Origin: Natrialbaceae archaeon Tc-Br11_E2g14
GTDB lineage: Archaea > Halobacteriota > Halobacteria > Halobacteriales > Natrialbaceae
Assembly (NCBI GenBank): GCA_001564275.1
Contig: LKND01000006.1
Location: 1 to 58,544 of the forward strand
Direction: 5' to 3'
Length of the DNA stretch: 58,544 nt
In this document: positions 17,754-26,471 of the stretch, piece after piece
Position numbering within the stretch: position 1 is the first letter of the stretch
How the letters are laid out: each line of letters begins with the position of its first letter
Program-made: the position numbers and the translations under genes
The notes under the pieces: model-generated
What the model saw: the letters and a program-made list of their open reading frames with translations, nothing else
Database searches by the model: none
Told to the model about the DNA's origin: nothing

Positions 17754-17817
17754 CTGCTGTTCTGGCCGCGCGAGGAGAGCCGTGACGGGCGTTCGGGCGG
17801 TCAGCTGGGAATCCTGC

Positions 17818-17984
17818 TATCGGAGGCAGTAAACGTCAGTGCACACCTGATCGCCAGCCGAGTCGGCGATCAGTGTGTGATACGGTTTCGTGTCACTGTT
17901 TACCGGTGAGTGCCGAACCGGGGCTGGCACTCACCGGGAAGAGAAGACACGAATCCGTATGAGTCGTTTCAGTTGTTACTCTAT
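17818..17984. repeat. Family-1 palindromic element (copy E), interrupted by a 79-bp element
   Basis: Outer ends (TATCGGAGGCAGTAAACGTC on the left, GTTTCAGTTGTTACTCTAT on the right) match the family seen at 20707, 28776, 47979 and 50294. Its inner hairpin CACACCTGATCGCC/GGCGATCAGTGTGTG is the one shared with the 50294 copy. Removing the inserted 79 bp plus one TGA restores about 85 bp, close to the 82-bp copy at 50294. It lies between the aIF2-gamma promoter and the end of the surface-protein gene. Confidence 0.8.
17881..17959. repeat. Family-2 79-bp palindromic element nested inside a family-1 element
   Basis: A 34-bp left arm (17881-17914, starting TACGG), an 11-nt loop (17915-17925) and a 34-bp right arm (17926-17959, ending CCGTA) form a long imperfect hairpin. 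TGA occurs immediately on both sides (17878-17880 and 17960-17962), as expected for a 3-bp target-site duplication. The uninterrupted target can be seen in the related element at 50294 (GTGTGTGAATCGTTTCAG). A second copy of exactly the same length is at 42805-42883. Confidence 0.85.
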
Positions 17985-18038
17985 CTACCGGCGTCGACTC
18001 CCGATTTTCACGCTATCGGGGTGCAGGTTCGACACCGA

Positions 18039-19640
18039 CTACCGTCGTCGCCACTCGAGACACACGCCAACCGCCGCGAGTGCGGCGAGCGCCGCGGCAA
18101 CGCCGAACCCGGGCACCGGATCGTCGCTCTCTTCGAAGGTGATCGCGCTCTCGTCGTCCGCCGTGGCCTCTCCAGCGTCGTCAGCGACACCATCCTCGAG
18201 CGTGACCGTCCCGGTTCGCTCGACGCTCGAGTCCTCGGCGACGACGGCCACCTCGTGGCTGCCGGGCTCGAACCCGACCAGGTCGCCCTCGAGGATGACA
18301 TCGGCGGACGCACCGGGCTCGAGCTCGACCGTCTGGGAATCGATGACCTCGCCGTCGAGGACAAGGGACACCGTCTCGGTCGCCGTCCGGTAGCCATCGT
18401 TTTCGACCGTCGCGGTCGCCGTCAGCGGTTCGTCGATGGGCTGGCGCTCGAGGACGTCGAGGTCAACGATCGCCACGGCGGTCTCGTCGGCGACGACGAT
18501 CCGCTGGGTTGCCACGTGAGTCTCGCCCTCGACGTCGACCTCGAGGGTCACCTCACCGTGCCAGTCCTCGATCTCGGCCTCGTCGGGGAGCTCGAGGGTC
18601 GCCGTCTCGCCGGTTTCGTCGATTTCGCCGTCGCCGGTGAGGTCCCAGCGGAATTCATCCGGCTCTTCGGGGTACCAGGAGCGATCGAGGGCCTCGATGC
18701 GCGCTGGCGTTCGGGCGTCGAGGGTGATCGTCTCGCCCGGTTCGGGTTCGACGACGTCGTAGGTGAACGCCGGCAGGGTCGACCCGCCGTTTCGGAGACG
18801 GGTCGCCTGGTCATCGAGCTGGGCCTCGAAGTCAGCTCGAAGCGTCTCGTAGGAGTCACCCGTGGCCGCCTCGAGGGTCTCGACGTCTCCCTCGATGTAG
18901 AGCGCGTCGAAGGCCTCACGGTCGTAAGTGGCCAGAATATACTCGACGAACAGGGCGCGTTCGGCATACTCGGTCGCGCCCGAGGGATAGGGCGTGAGTT
19001 CGATCGCGTCGGGGTCAAAGCGAGCGCGCTCGGCGATGATCTCCGGCGGGGAGTCGAGGTACTTCGCGGTTCCCTCTATGAACATCCCCTCGCCGGTGCT
19101 GGGTGCGGTGAGGCTGTTCAGGGGCGACCAGTGCTGGCGCAACTGGATGGTGTGGATCAGTTCGTGGTGGAGCAACGACGGGTGATCGTCGGTGACCCAG
19201 ACGCGGTTGAGCGGATCGACACAGCCGACGGCGTCACACGGCTGGTTGGCCCGTGGACCGACGAAGATCTGGATGCGTTCCTCGGGGAGCTCGAGACCGA
19301 ACTTCTGGTGGAGGACGACGTAGTGGTCGTCGGCGATGTCGGCGATGTTCTCGGCGGGTTCGGCGTACTGCTCGTGGTAGGTGATGGTGAAGTAGTCGGT
19401 CTCGAGGTGACCGTCGTCGGGTTCCTCGCCGTCGTCGGGGTCGGTAGCCTCGTCGTCGTGAGCGATGACGAGGCTCTGTTGGGGCGCGTCACTCGAGGGG
19501 GGAGCCAGCTGGCTCTGGCTCTCGGCGTCGGTGGCTCCGTCGCTGACGCTCGAGGCGGCGGCGAGTCCCCCGAGACAGCTACAGACGAGGAGGGTTACGA
19601 CAAGCCCAATCCACAGGCCACGGTCGCAGGCGTCAGTCAC
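18039..19640 (-). CDS. Secreted surface protein with HELIH metallopeptidase-like motif and PGF-CTERM anchor
   Basis: 533 residues from GTG 19640, chosen because a signal peptide (hydrophobic run, residues 9-29) begins there; the frame is open further upstream but without such a signal. A gluzincin-like HExxH (His159-Glu160-Leu-Ile-His163) is followed by Glu189 in FIEGTAKYL, a plausible third zinc ligand. The C-terminal half holds beta-sandwich regions including a CARDB-like domain. The C-terminus has VPGFG, a hydrophobic segment and WRRR, the PGF-CTERM sorting signal processed by archaeosortase A and linked to lipid. A cell-surface protease is likely but unproven. Confidence 0.8.
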   Translation of the reverse strand: MTDACDRGLWIGLVVTLLVCSCLGGLAAASSVSDGATDAESQSQLAPPSSDAPQQSLVIAHDDEATDPDDGEEPDDGHLETDYFTITYHEQYAEPAENIADIADDHYVVLHQKFGLELPEERIQIFVGPRANQPCDAVGCVDPLNRVWVTDDHPSLLHHELIHTIQLRQHWSPLNSLTAPSTGEGMFIEGTAKYLDSPPEIIAERARFDPDAIELTPYPSGATEYAERALFVEYILATYDREAFDALYIEGDVETLEAATGDSYETLRADFEAQLDDQATRLRNGGSTLPAFTYDVVEPEPGETITLDARTPARIEALDRSWYPEEPDEFRWDLTGDGEIDETGETATLELPDEAEIEDWHGEVTLEVDVEGETHVATQRIVVADETAVAIVDLDVLERQPIDEPLTATATVENDGYRTATETVSLVLDGEVIDSQTVELEPGASADVILEGDLVGFEPGSHEVAVVAEDSSVERTGTVTLEDGVADDAGEATADDESAITFEESDDPVPGFGVAAALAALAAVGVCLEWRRR

Positions 19641-20069
19641 TATCGGCGATAGGTCGTCCTGAGCGATAAAACGTGCGGGCGGTCGATGGTGTGGCCCCAC
19701 CCGACGGGGGCAGTGTAGCCGGTTGGCGCTGGCTGTGCTCGAGGTCGGTGGCCGTGTCTCGAGGGACGCATCCCCCAGCCAGTGTGGAAACGCCCCGCCG
19801 CGCTCGCGGTCGTGCGAGCGCGTCGCCCCGTGGCCCCCCGAGGTGGGGATGGCGACGGGTGAGGCCACCGGTTGTGGTGGGGATGTCGGGGTCGGTGGCA
19901 GGTCGGACAGTGGGTGGGGAAGCCGGTGGCAGGTCCTCCCGGACACGAAGCCGAGTGTCACGGCACACTATAAAAACAGTACTATTGGAGGATCGGGGCT
20001 GTGTCTCAATGGTTCACTATACAAAGCATAGTAGTACAAAAGTCGTAGTGTGCGATAATCGACGCGAGC
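19641..20069. other. Intergenic region, no gene recognised
   Basis: 429 bp between the start of the surface protein gene and the end of hjc. No convincing reading frame or RNA was seen. The part from about 19966 to 20050 is A/T-rich (CACTATAAAAACAGTACTA) and could contain promoter or terminator signals, but none could be assigned. Confidence 0.4.
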
Positions 20070-20588
20070 CTACTCGAGCAGGCCCGCGGCTTCCTCGACG
20101 TCCATCACGTCCTGTTTGACCGCCTCGAGGACACGGACGATGTCGGGATCCGGCCCCGGCTCCGGATCGCCGACCTCCTCGAGGGTGACCTTCCTCGAGC
20201 GACCGACGAACTCGTCGAAGTCGGTGCCCTCAGCGATGGCCGTCTCGCACTTGACGCGGTAGTTGCCCCCGTCGGTGACGTGGAGGTCACCGGGGTGGAA
20301 GAAGTACCAGTCCTCGCGGTCGAACCGGACGCCGATGCGGGGTTTCGCGCCGAAATTCTGGGCGAAGTAGATCAATGCCTCGACCTCCTCGCCGGTGAGG
20401 TAGATGGGGTTGCCCGCACTCGATTTCGCCTCGATAGCGTAGAACGTCTCGCCATCGCCCGCGAGTACGTCGGGGAGTTCCCGGTCGGTGGCCGCCCCGC
20501 TCGCCGGTGCACGCATGACGGCGAAGCCGGCATCGTCCAGCCGGTTGACGAGTTCGCGTTCGCGCCGGTCACCCTTCGCCTGCGACAT
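20070..20588 (-). CDS. hjc: Holliday junction resolvase Hjc
   Basis: 172-residue archaeal resolvase that cleaves four-way DNA junctions in recombination. The N-terminus [13 protein letters not shown] and the PD-(D/E)xK-type core Asp40 (ELPDVLAG), Glu53 and Lys55 (YAIEAKSS) give the metal-binding nuclease site. The C-terminal ~50 residues ([20 protein letters not shown]) are a haloarchaeal extension. ATG 20588 is backed by a box A reading CGTTATAGG on the minus strand 23-31 bp upstream (20611-20619), implying a leaderless message. Confidence 0.93.
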   Translation of the reverse strand: MSQAKGDRRERELVNRLDDAGFAVMRAPASGAATDRELPDVLAGDGETFYAIEAKSSAGNPIYLTGEEVEALIYFAQNFGAKPRIGVRFDREDWYFFHPGDLHVTDGGNYRVKCETAIAEGTDFDEFVGRSRKVTLEEVGDPEPGPDPDIVRVLEAVKQDVMDVEEAAGLLE

Positions 20589-20610
20589 GCCCGTTTCTCA
20601 CCGCCCGATC

Positions 20611-20620
20611 CCTATAACGT
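20611..20620 (-). promoter_or_regulatory. TATA box of hjc
   Basis: ACGTTATAGG on the minus strand, centred about 27 bp before the ATG at 20588, the spacing expected for leaderless haloarchaeal transcription. Confidence 0.5.
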
Positions 20621-20706
20621 CCCCGACTCCTGGCGGACCGGCAGCCGCCCCATCACGCGGCCACCGACGTCGACACCGAGGAAACCCATCACTCCGCCGA
20701 ACCGAC

Positions 20707-20826
20707 AGTACCAATTGAAACGAGTTACACACCCTCACAGCGAGTCGGCTCAGAACCGGTTTATGACCGGTTCTGAGCCACGGGGTATCGTGAGGGTGTG
20801 TCCAATGACGTTCAGTGGCTACTATA
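20707..20826. repeat. Family-1 palindromic element (copy A)
   Basis: About 120 bp. Left end AGTACCAATTGAAACG, right end GTTCAGTGGCTACTATAG. The inner hairpin is perfect: GGCTCAGAACCGGT (20747-20760), loop TTATG, ACCGGTTCTGAGCC (20766-20779). It is flanked by CACACCCTCAC-type arms. It sits just outside the hjc promoter and its right end contains the stop codon of the VanZ-like gene (20822-20824). It is the reverse complement of the copy at 28776. Confidence 0.85.
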
Positions 20827-21250
20827 GACGGTGACAAATGGCCACCAGGTCGAGGACCTCGAGGCGGGGGCGCACCGCGAACCAGCCGAAGACGAGGCTC
20901 GCACCGACGCCGTTGATCACGACGTCGAACGGGTCGAAGTGACGCTCCGGGACGAACCACTGGCCGACCTCGATGCCGGCCCCGTAGAGGGTGACGGCCG
21001 CGACGACCACCAGCGCGTGTCGCCAGCGCTCGAGGCCCCACTCGTCGGTGGCGTAGGCCAACGTCAGCGCGAGGGTGGCGTAGGCGACGAGATGCCGCCA
21101 GTAGGAGAGATCGAGAAACCAGGGCTGGGCGTCGTCGACGGGCGTCGCCGGTGGTGCGGTGAGAATGGACGCGTAGAAAATGAATCCCGCGATGACGGCG
21201 ACGCCAGCCCAGCGGACCGGCCGTGGCAGCAACGGAATCGGGACGCCCAT
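20822..21250 (-). CDS. VanZ-like membrane protein, stop codon inside a repeat element
   Basis: 142-residue protein with about four predicted membrane segments. The block LSYWRHLVAYATLALTLAYA and the segment EVGQWFVPERHFDPFDVVINGVGA match the VanZ-like family (the latter resembles its conserved D-x-x-D/NxxG end). Function in archaea is unknown. ATG 21250 is preferred; GTG 21274 would add eight residues. The TAG stop at 20822-20824 belongs to the terminal sequence of the palindromic element at 20707-20826, so the last few residues may have been altered by that insertion. Confidence 0.78.
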   Translation of the reverse strand: MGVPIPLLPRPVRWAGVAVIAGFIFYASILTAPPATPVDDAQPWFLDLSYWRHLVAYATLALTLAYATDEWGLERWRHALVVVAAVTLYGAGIEVGQWFVPERHFDPFDVVINGVGASLVFGWFAVRPRLEVLDLVAICHRL

Positions 21251-21340
21251 GAGTTCTCCTCCCACGGTTTGCACTTGAGGATTGTGGGTTCACAATGTCC
21301 GCGCCGGAGGTTCGAGATCCTGATGAACGCCGCCGAGCAG

Positions 21341-22519
21341 TCAGTATCCCAGATCAAAGAGCCAGTTCGCGACGAGCGCGAGAAACACAAGCGCCATGAG
21401 GCCGGCGAGCACGCTGAAGGCGACGGCCCAACTGAACAGGTCCGAGAGCAGCCCCGTTCCCACGGAACCAAGCGCCCCGAGGACCCCGTAGACCGTCCGA
21501 ACGAGCCCGAAGCCCGCCCCGCGTTCGCTCTCCGAGAGGTTGTCCATCACCTTCGGGAGCAAGGCTGCGCCCCATCCCAGACCGGTGCCGACGAACAGGA
21601 TCGCCACGGCGAGCGAGAGCCAGCCGGGCACCGCCACCAGCAGCGCCAGCCCACTCGCGCCGAACACCATACACCCGGCTGCGGCGGCATCCCGACCGTA
21701 CCGATCCGAGGCGGCCCCGACGCCGACCTGCGTGATGGCCTGCACGACGAAATACGCCGAGAAAACCGCGCCAGCGAGGGTTTGGGAGTGACCCCGATGG
21801 GCAATCAGAAAGGTCGGGAGGAACGAGGCGATGGCCTGCCAGACGAACGCACAGGCGATGGCCAGACAGACGGTGAAAGCGATCGGCGGCCGCGAGAGGA
21901 CCTCGAGTAAGGGCCCGAGTTCGAGACGGTCGCGCATGGGTTGGTCGGGCCGGCGCGGTTCGGTGGGTTCGACCCGCCAGGAAAACAGCAGATAAATCGG
22001 AACGGCGGCGACGACGCCGATGGCGACGGCGGCCCGCCAGCCGTAGGTGACTGCAACCCAGGCAGCCAAGGCAGGCGCGACAAGGCCGGCGAGGGGTCCA
22101 CCGCCGTTGTGAACCCCGATGGCGGAGCCGATGTTGTCGTAGGTCCGGGTCAGCAGCGTGGTCGCCACGGAGTAGTGCAACCCGGCGACCGCCCCGAGAG
22201 CGAGCGTCGCCAGCAGGAAGACGGCGAAGATGGGTGAGAGCGCGATCAACAGGCTCGTCACCGCGGTGCCGCCGATGGCCACGAGGATGATCCGCTTCTC
22301 GCCGAAGCGATCCGCCAGGATGCCACTCGGGAACTGCGAGAGGAAGTACGTCATCCAGAGCCCGGTCAGGGCGATGCCGACGACGGTGTTCGACACGGCG
22401 AACTCGTCGGTGATGTCCGGCACGACCGGGCTGATGACCAACCTGGCCACCATCGTCGCGAAGAAGGCGAGCGTACACAGCGCGAGGACCGTCTCCCGGT
22501 AGCGCCAGCGCTCGAGCAC
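21341..22519 (-). CDS. MFS transporter
   Basis: 392-residue major facilitator with about 12 predicted membrane helices. Family marks include the motif-A loop GILADRFGEKR after helix 2 and its second-half counterpart GAASDRYGRDAA. A hydrophilic central loop (EPTEPRRPDQPMRDR) separates the halves. The frame starts with GTG 22519 (VLERWRYRETVL); no better ATG is present. The substrate cannot be predicted. It is separated by 90 bp from the VanZ-like gene on the same strand. Confidence 0.9.
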   Translation of the reverse strand: MLERWRYRETVLALCTLAFFATMVARLVISPVVPDITDEFAVSNTVVGIALTGLWMTYFLSQFPSGILADRFGEKRIILVAIGGTAVTSLLIALSPIFAVFLLATLALGAVAGLHYSVATTLLTRTYDNIGSAIGVHNGGGPLAGLVAPALAAWVAVTYGWRAAVAIGVVAAVPIYLLFSWRVEPTEPRRPDQPMRDRLELGPLLEVLSRPPIAFTVCLAIACAFVWQAIASFLPTFLIAHRGHSQTLAGAVFSAYFVVQAITQVGVGAASDRYGRDAAAAGCMVFGASGLALLVAVPGWLSLAVAILFVGTGLGWGAALLPKVMDNLSESERGAGFGLVRTVYGVLGALGSVGTGLLSDLFSWAVAFSVLAGLMALVFLALVANWLFDLGY

Positions 22520-22771
22520 GGTCAGCGCCCCGGTCGTGTCGATGGCGATCGGCCCTCTCGAGGCCGGGGACGGCGAGGCTCACGGCGTGGCTTCCCCACC
22601 ACGTCGCTATCTCGCGTCACGGTTGCCCATCGCGTCGCTGTCTCGAGTCACGGTTCGGCGGATGGTGGGCTCCTCGACCCAAAGAATACGTCGATCCCGG
22701 CAGTTCCCGATTACCCCCGGGACTGCATTGGCCAGCCGAATCGTTTTGGCGCTACCTGGACTGTGTGGGGT

Positions 22772-22975
22772 ATGGGTTCACCAACCGAAGCGGTCGCCCA
22801 CGATGAGGCGCTCGAGCGCGATCGAGCGGCTGACGACGGGGCCAAACTGCTTTCGATGCTTGCGGGACGACGCTGCCCATCCTGCCAAGCGGCCACGCTC
22901 GTTCGCGATCGCTATCGAGGGAATCCGGCAGTGTGCTGTCCGGCCTGTGAGGTTCCACAGGCCCAACTCTGGTAG
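22772..22975 (+). CDS. Small double-CxxC zinc finger protein
   Basis: 67 residues with two zinc-knuckle pairs, Cys35-x2-Cys38 (CPSCQ) and Cys56-x2-Cys59 (CPACE), ending PQAQLW. Small haloarchaeal zinc finger proteins of this pattern (similar to those named after HVO_A0556) are widespread, and some affect gene regulation or biofilm traits. This assignment is from general resemblance. ATG 22772 is chosen; a T-rich box (TCGTTTTGGC, 22741-22750) lies about 25 bp ahead. It stands alone, opposite in direction to both neighbours. Confidence 0.75.
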   Translation: MGSPTEAVAHDEALERDRAADDGAKLLSMLAGRRCPSCQAATLVRDRYRGNPAVCCPACEVPQAQLW

Positions 22976-23010
22976 CGACTACCTGCGGGTCCTCAAACGG
23001 GACAGACGCG

Positions 23011-25350
23011 TCACTCAAAGAATCGGCCGACGAGTGGGGCTTGCTCGCGGGCGATCTCGCTCACGAGATCGATTGCCTCGTCTGCGGCCGCCCGGTCGAC
23101 GTCGCCACCGTAGTGTGCCCGCTCGTGGATTTCGATTACGCGCTCGACTCGAGGGTCGAGCGAGCCGAAGCGATCGATCGCCTCGAGGTACTGTCGCGGT
23201 GACTCCCCGCGACGTCGTGGGCGATGCCGCCGGGCGAGTACGTACTCGAGGCGGTCGAAGGCCCGTTCGACGTCCGTGACGGGGTCGACCCGCCGGCCGT
23301 GCCAGTACCTCCTGACCTCCCGGCCCACGAGGGCGGGGACGCCGGATCGGTGTGCGCCTGCCGCGAGCCCGATGAAGACGGCGAGGCCGACGAGGATGTC
23401 GCCAGGGGCGACGGGGATGGCTGCGGACTCGCCGTCTGAGTCCGTCTCATCGCCCGGATCGTCACCATCGAGGTCACCGAGACCGTCGCTTCCGATGCCG
23501 TCTCCCCGTTCGGGCCCCAGCTCTTGTTCATCGCCGGCCTCACCGCCCGGGCCCGGTTGCGCGCTGTCGTTGTCCGTCGATTCGTTCCCGTCGACGAGGT
23601 CGTCGAGCAGGTCCTCGGATTCGTTGGGGATCGTCTCCCGCTCGTCGTCGATGCCGTCGGCGGGGACGTCCTCGCTCTCCTCGATATCGATGCCGTCCTC
23701 GCCGTCCTCGCGAGCGTCCTCGAGGCGGTCGGTGTGTTCGGCGTCGCGCTCGCCCGAGGGCGTCGGTTCGAAGGCCACCCAGCCGTGCTCGGGGAAGTAG
23801 ACCTCCACCCAGGCGTGGGCGTCGAGGCCGCGGACGACGTGCTCGTTGTCGTCGACCTGCTGACCGCTCGTGTAGCCGGTCACGTAGCGGGCCGGCACCT
23901 CCTCCGCTCGGAGCATCTGGGTCATCGCCGTCGCGAAGTAGACGCAGTACCCCTCATCCATCTCGAGAAGGAAGTCGTTGGCAACGTTGCCATCCGGCCG
24001 GTCGACGTCGAGGGAGTACTCGTACTCACTCTGGAAGTACTGCTCGATGGCCGCGGCCTTCTCGTAGGGCGTCTCCGCACCGGCCTCCTCGACGATGTCC
24101 GCGGTGCGAGCCTCGAAGTCCTCGGAGAGGTCCTCGGGCGTCTGGAGGTAGTACGCCTCGATATCCTCGTCGTAATCGGTCCCGGCCTCGTTCAGTTCGG
24201 CCGGATCGGCATCGACGATCGCGCTCTCGACGTTGTAGGTGTCTCCCTCGATCAGGCGCTCGGTTGGCATCGGCTGGCCGTGATCGGTCACCTCGAGGCT
24301 GTCGGTGAGTTCACCGTCGACGGCCGTCGGCTGTGGTGCGACGGGGAGGACGTTGGTGTCCGTCTGGAGGGTGATCGTCTGGCGGTTGGTCTGGGGCTCA
24401 CCAGGGGGGCTGTCGAGTCCGGTATCGTCGTACGCGCCCTCGGGTCCGCTTCGAACCCAGCTATCGCCGGTGTAGCGATCGTAGATACCCGTCCGCCAGT
24501 ACGACGGTTCGTCGCTCACCACGGTGAAGTGGACCTCGGGTGAGAGATCCACGCTGCCGCTGATGGTCGACCGATCGGGATCACCATCGACCGCCCCATC
24601 GAGCGTCGTGGGCTCGTCCTCGACGAGGACGGTGGGGCTAGCCGCCCCGCCTGGGACGAGCGTCACCGTCATGGAGAGAAAGACGATCACCGCGAACATG
24701 ATCGCGAGCACATCGGCCTGGGCGACCGAGCCATCGCGATGGTCGAGTTCGCCGAAGCCGACCGCGGTGATGCCACCGACGACTCCCACGAGGGTGACGC
24801 CCGTGGTCGCGTCCGTCGTCAACACGAGGAACAGCAGCGCCAGCCCACCGGGGATGACCGCCAGAGTGTAGCGCTTGCGCATCGCGAGATACCACGAGAG
24901 AAACACCGGCGCGGGCACGAACCCAAGCGCCCAGACGTTTACCTCGATCATCTGGTAGAGGGTCATCCCCGTCGCGAGCGTCACGGTGTCCGAGAGAAAC
25001 GAGTCGAACTGGCTGAGGAGCGCCCCGAGATCGTGTCCGGTCGCAGTCAGGTAGTACCAGTACCCCAGCGCACCGATTCCCACCCCCACCGCCAGCGCCA
25101 CTCGCGGGCGAATCGTGCGAGCGAGCACGGTGGCTGCGGCGAGCATCACCAGCGCGATCAGGTACAGCGACCGGGTCCCCCCGACGGTGATGGTGATCTC
25201 TCTGAGCACCGTGATGTACGAGGCCGTCAACAGCAGGATGCCCGACAGTGCGAGTCCACGAAACAGCGACACGCCGGTCGCCCCATCGAATCGCGCACCG
25301 AGGGCATCAGTCGAGACCACCGACGACCTCGATTCACGTCGTGTACTCAT
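23011..25350 (-). CDS. TgpA-like membrane-bound transglutaminase domain protein
   Basis: 779 residues. Residues ~30-235 hold six to eight membrane segments (DUF3488-like), then an extracytoplasmic region with a transglutaminase/protease core: Cys469 (DEGYCVYFATAM), His512 (GLDAHAWVEVYF) and an acidic position in WVAFEPTP where Glu528 replaces the more usual Asp. An acidic linker (~535-640) leads to one more membrane segment and a DUF4129-like C-terminus (RRRGESPRQYLEAI). Its ATG overlaps the DUF58 stop by 4 bp (ATGA), forming an operon with DUF58 and MoxR. This trio is widespread, but its biochemical role is not settled. Confidence 0.88.
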   Translation of the reverse strand: MSTRRESRSSVVSTDALGARFDGATGVSLFRGLALSGILLLTASYITVLREITITVGGTRSLYLIALVMLAAATVLARTIRPRVALAVGVGIGALGYWYYLTATGHDLGALLSQFDSFLSDTVTLATGMTLYQMIEVNVWALGFVPAPVFLSWYLAMRKRYTLAVIPGGLALLFLVLTTDATTGVTLVGVVGGITAVGFGELDHRDGSVAQADVLAIMFAVIVFLSMTVTLVPGGAASPTVLVEDEPTTLDGAVDGDPDRSTISGSVDLSPEVHFTVVSDEPSYWRTGIYDRYTGDSWVRSGPEGAYDDTGLDSPPGEPQTNRQTITLQTDTNVLPVAPQPTAVDGELTDSLEVTDHGQPMPTERLIEGDTYNVESAIVDADPAELNEAGTDYDEDIEAYYLQTPEDLSEDFEARTADIVEEAGAETPYEKAAAIEQYFQSEYEYSLDVDRPDGNVANDFLLEMDEGYCVYFATAMTQMLRAEEVPARYVTGYTSGQQVDDNEHVVRGLDAHAWVEVYFPEHGWVAFEPTPSGERDAEHTDRLEDAREDGEDGIDIEESEDVPADGIDDERETIPNESEDLLDDLVDGNESTDNDSAQPGPGGEAGDEQELGPERGDGIGSDGLGDLDGDDPGDETDSDGESAAIPVAPGDILVGLAVFIGLAAGAHRSGVPALVGREVRRYWHGRRVDPVTDVERAFDRLEYVLARRHRPRRRGESPRQYLEAIDRFGSLDPRVERVIEIHERAHYGGDVDRAAADEAIDLVSEIAREQAPLVGRFFE

Positions 25351-26471
25351 GCACCGACCACCCCTGACCCATCGCCACGACCGCTCGAGTCACGCCCTCG
25401 AAGCGATTCATCCGGCCTGTCATCCTCACTCGCGCCACCCACGCGGTCGCCAGACGACCCGGTGGCTCCGACGGCTCCTCGAGGGGCCATCCGTCCGGTG
25501 AGACGCTCGAACGGAATCTCGTGGTCGGCGACGAGCACCCGAGCACCATCGGCATCCGCCTGCACCAACACATCGGCTTCACGACGCTTTTGATCGTCGA
25601 GTTCGCCTGGGCCCACGAGAGCGAGCGTCCGGAGCAGTTCGATCCGGTGGCCCTCGCCGCTTTCGGCCCCCACTGACGCCGCCGGGAGTTGGACCCCGAC
25701 GGCGACCTCCTCGCGAAGGAGATAGGTCGCCACGCTGGCAGTTGCCGTCGCCAGATCGTCGGCCCGTCCGGGCGAACACTCCCCGGCGAGATCGACCGAC
25801 CCGACGCTCGAGTCCGCGACGAACTCCTTGACGACCAGTTCCTGGTCGGGTCGCTTGGCCGCGGATTTCCAGTGGATATCCCGGAGGGAGTCGCCGCGCT
25901 CGTACTCCCGAAGGTGGTCGAACTCCTCGCGGTCGTAGCGGCCGACGGCATCCCGGAGTAACTGGAGATCGTGTTTTGCCCCGCCGCGCAAGTCGTAGAC
26001 CGTGGGGTACACGACGACCGGCTGCGTCCGGGTGTACGTAAACGACCGGCTGACGAGCCCGAAAATATCGGTGACGGTCACCAACAGGGGACCCAGCTCG
26101 TGGCGCCCGCGGTCGGTGAACTCGAGTTCGTAGGCCAGCTGATCCCCGTCGGTGAGGGTCGTGGCCATCACGTGGTCGTCCCCATCGACGCGAACGCCGT
26201 CGGGGAGCGAGTCCACGACGGTTGCAGAGAGTGGTTTGTCGACGTCGACGTCGATTCGGACCGGTCGGCGATCGCCGGGGAACCCCTCTTCGACGGGACG
26301 GCGGTCGAGTGTGGGTCGGTCGGCTCGCTTCGCGGTCACTGCACCGGCCAGCAACACGAGTACCAGCGGCGCGACGACGGCGTTCAGCGACCGGGCGCCG
26401 TACTGGGCGGCCATGACGAGACAGAACAGGACGATGCCGACCACGCCCCAGCCGCGTCTGGTCAGCCTCAT
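25347..26471 (-). CDS. DUF58 domain protein
   Basis: 374 residues with two N-terminal membrane segments (residues ~8-45) followed by a cytoplasmic region with the DUF58 signature (VGRYDREEFDHLREYERGDS followed by RDIHWKSAAK). A low-complexity Ser/Gly/Arg tail ends the protein. DUF58 proteins are encoded beside MoxR ATPases and are thought to be their substrates or adaptors, possibly via a VWA-like fold. It overlaps both neighbours by 4 bp, so translation is coupled. Confidence 0.9.
   Translation of the reverse strand: MRLTRRGWGVVGIVLFCLVMAAQYGARSLNAVVAPLVLVLLAGAVTAKRADRPTLDRRPVEEGFPGDRRPVRIDVDVDKPLSATVVDSLPDGVRVDGDDHVMATTLTDGDQLAYELEFTDRGRHELGPLLVTVTDIFGLVSRSFTYTRTQPVVVYPTVYDLRGGAKHDLQLLRDAVGRYDREEFDHLREYERGDSLRDIHWKSAAKRPDQELVVKEFVADSSVGSVDLAGECSPGRADDLATATASVATYLLREEVAVGVQLPAASVGAESGEGHRIELLRTLALVGPGELDDQKRREADVLVQADADGARVLVADHEIPFERLTGRMAPRGAVGATGSSGDRVGGASEDDRPDESLRGRDSSGRGDGSGVVGA

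Noticed and set aside
16242..17909. 555-codon plus-strand frame over the aIF2-gamma and PIN genes
   Set aside because: Opposite strand carries unmistakable aIF2-gamma and PIN proteins; the plus product is Arg/Ser/Pro-rich with no domain.
17910..19652. 580-codon plus-strand frame opposite the surface protein
   Set aside because: The minus-strand frame has signal peptide, HELIH and PGF-CTERM; the plus frame is an antisense artefact.
20747..20779. Perfect hairpin considered as an ordinary intrinsic terminator for the VanZ-like gene
   Set aside because: It lacks a T-run, recurs with the same long flanks at other unrelated loci, and lies within a larger palindromic repeat.
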